Positions 43,192-44,449 of a stretch of 44,449 nucleotides of DNA are shown here, piece by piece. The stretch comes from an uncultured bacterium. Its GTDB lineage: Bacteria; Actinomycetota; Actinomycetes; S36-B12; CAIKAW01. A model generated the notes under the pieces. It had not been told where the DNA came from and did no database searches. It worked only from the letters and a program-made list of their open reading frames with translations. The stretch spans positions 1 through 44,449 of the forward strand of contig CAIKAW010000045.1 of the NCBI GenBank assembly GCA_903825575.1, read 5' to 3'. Position 1 is the first letter of the stretch, and every line of letters begins with the position of its first letter. The translations under genes were made by a program, and so were the position numbers.

Positions 43192-44449
43192 GTGCGACGG
43201 CCAGCAGATTCGATGCGCAGCATCGGAACTCTGGCCGTCGCCGCACTTCTGCTGCTTGTGGGCTGGCTGCTCGCCGCGGCCGTACAAGCCACCGCTGCAC
43301 ACGCGATCACCAGCGCCCCGAATGCGCTAGTCCGATCTGGCAGCGGCCCAACAACCAACCCGCACCAGTCGACGGCCTTTGGCGCTGGCCCGGTGGATGG
43401 AACAACCGTCGGCGTCAATAGCGATCGTTGCGCCCTGTGCCACCGAGTCCACACGGCATCACAACCAGCGCTTCTCGCCTCAGGTGCCACGCAGAGCGAA
43501 CTGTGCTTTACCTGCCACAGTTCCGCCGGGCTCGGCTCGAGCACACCAGTTCAGAGCGAATACACGGACGTCACCCAGACTAATAATCCGGCCACCGGTT
43601 TGTACTACTCACACACCGCGTATTACTCGCCCAGTCCGTCGATGCCACACCTCGTCGAATCTTCCGACGAGTTCTCCGGCGTGCTGAACCGCCACAGCGA
43701 GTGCAGCGATTGTCACAATCCCCACCAGTCTTTCGGAACCACAATCGCCGCTTCAACTGGCTCAAACGCCTGGACGCCGTCCTTCCGGTTGAGCGGTGTC
43801 TCCGGCCTCTCCGTCGTGAACGGGCCTGCCGGGGCGGCGCCCGCCTACACCTTCGTCAACGGCACCGACAGCCCGGTCACGTACGAGTACCAGGTGTGCC
43901 TGAAGTGCCACAGTGGCCGCACCGTGTTACCGCCGAACGACAGTGGCCTGCCGTCGCGTGACATCCTCGACATCGGTATCGAGTTCAACCCGAACAACTA
44001 CTCGACCCACCCGATCGAAGCAGCGGGAACGAACGCCACCCCGGCGATGAACGTCAGCCTCGCAGGTGGCACCAAGTGGTCAACGTTCACGTCGAGCAGC
44101 ACCATCCGTTGCACCAACTGCCATGCCAATGGCGCGGCTCTGGCGTCGGCCACCGATGCTGGATCGAATCTTGCACCACACGCCTCTGCGTACAAGGGCA
44201 TCCTCATCGCCAACTACAACAACGGCGATCCGGCGCTGCCCGCTCAAGGTGCTGCGTACGCTGCCACCGATTTCACGTTGTGCTACTTGTGTCACGCCGC
44301 CAGCGCCTACTCCCCCGGCGGGGGCGCCCCCGGCGACGCTGCAACGAACTTCAAACTTGTTGGCGGTTCAAACTTGCATCGGCTCCATGTTTCAGGACTC
44401 TTCAACAAAGGTGGCGAGTCTGGCGCCGGAACGAGTATCGACGTCCTCG
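43192..44449 (+). CDS. Second secreted multihaem cytochrome (partial, runs off the window)
   Basis: A GTG with AAGGAG five bases upstream opens a frame that stays open to the window end (419 codons seen). The N-terminus has a signal or anchor helix (RSIGTLAVAALLLLVGWLLA, about 10-30). Haem sites: CALCH 80, CFTCH 105, CSDCH 171, CLKCH 236, CTNCH 307 and CYLCH 364, with CHRVH and CHNPH doubled motifs. The STAFGAG...GVNSDRCALCHRVHT start parallels SSAFGAG...GVNTDRCAGCHRAHT in the previous gene, so the two are paralogues. No haem-free insert of similar size is seen. 86 bases separate it from the first cytochrome, so the genes are probably co-transcribed. Confidence 0.9.
   Translation, partial: MRRPADSMRSIGTLAVAALLLLVGWLLAAAVQATAAHAITSAPNALVRSGSGPTTNPHQSTAFGAGPVDGTTVGVNSDRCALCHRVHTASQPALLASGATQSELCFTCHSSAGLGSSTPVQSEYTDVTQTNNPATGLYYSHTAYYSPSPSMPHLVESSDEFSGVLNRHSECSDCHNPHQSFGTTIAASTGSNAWTPSFRLSGVSGLSVVNGPAGAAPAYTFVNGTDSPVTYEYQVCLKCHSGRTVLPPNDSGLPSRDILDIGIEFNPNNYSTHPIEAAGTNATPAMNVSLAGGTKWSTFTSSSTIRCTNCHANGAALASATDAGSNLAPHASAYKGILIANYNNGDPALPAQGAAYAATDFTLCYLCHAASAYSPGGGAPGDAATNFKLVGGSNLHRLHVSGLFNKGGESGAGTSIDVL

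Overview
This window is a piece of an actinobacterial (Actinomycetota) chromosome. It is fairly GC-rich, uses many GTG and TTG starts, and has long co-directional gene strings joined by 4-bp start/stop overlaps. Several conserved actinobacterial gene orders are present: rne-rplU-rpmA-obg-proB-proA-nadD-LytR_C-rsfS, mreBCD-mrdA-rodA, folC-DUF4233-ndk, and tig-clpP1-clpP2-clpX. The mre set indicates a rod-shaped cell wall programme. No gap between genes exceeds 300 bases, so there are no long empty stretches.

Layout. 1-217: the tail and right end of an insertion sequence abut a tRNA-Ala(GGC). 295-22175, all on the minus strand: read in transcription order, this is folC, a DUF4233-NDK fusion, mreB, mreC, mreD, mrdA, rodA, two radical-SAM-family genes (TIGR03960 and DUF2344), rne, rplU, rpmA, obg, proB, a small unknown gene, proA, a 43-residue membrane protein, nadD, a LytR_C protein, rsfS and a histidine phosphatase that seems to start with CTG. 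22205-25304: valS and an unknown gene on the plus strand. 25309-29519, minus: tig, clpP1, clpP2, clpX. 29580-29815: tRNA-Pro(TGG) and tRNA-Gly(TCC).

29816-32897 looks like a small island. Four plus-strand genes (a secreted-repeat lipoprotein, a fatty acid hydroxylase-type protein, DoxX, and a membrane methyltransferase) lie between the intact tRNA-Gly and a decayed direct copy of its 3' half. Next come a HutD-like gene, a PAP2-type membrane phosphatase, and three molybdopterin genes (moaB, moaD, moaE) on alternating strands.

35942 to the window end is the most unusual part: a plus-strand run of a GAF-containing sensor kinase with a cysteine cluster, a NarL-type regulator, a receiver-like orphan, a membrane-anchored TPR protein, a membrane-anchored NHL beta-propeller, and two secreted multihaem c-type cytochromes. 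Each cytochrome shows six CXXCH sites in what is visible, and the second runs off the window. I read this as a candidate cell-surface or extracellular electron-transfer locus with its own two-component control. The sequence supports the composition directly; the function is inference. A twelve-unit pentamer repeat sits in the leader of the first cytochrome, and an 18-bp perfect palindrome lies between moaE and the kinase gene.
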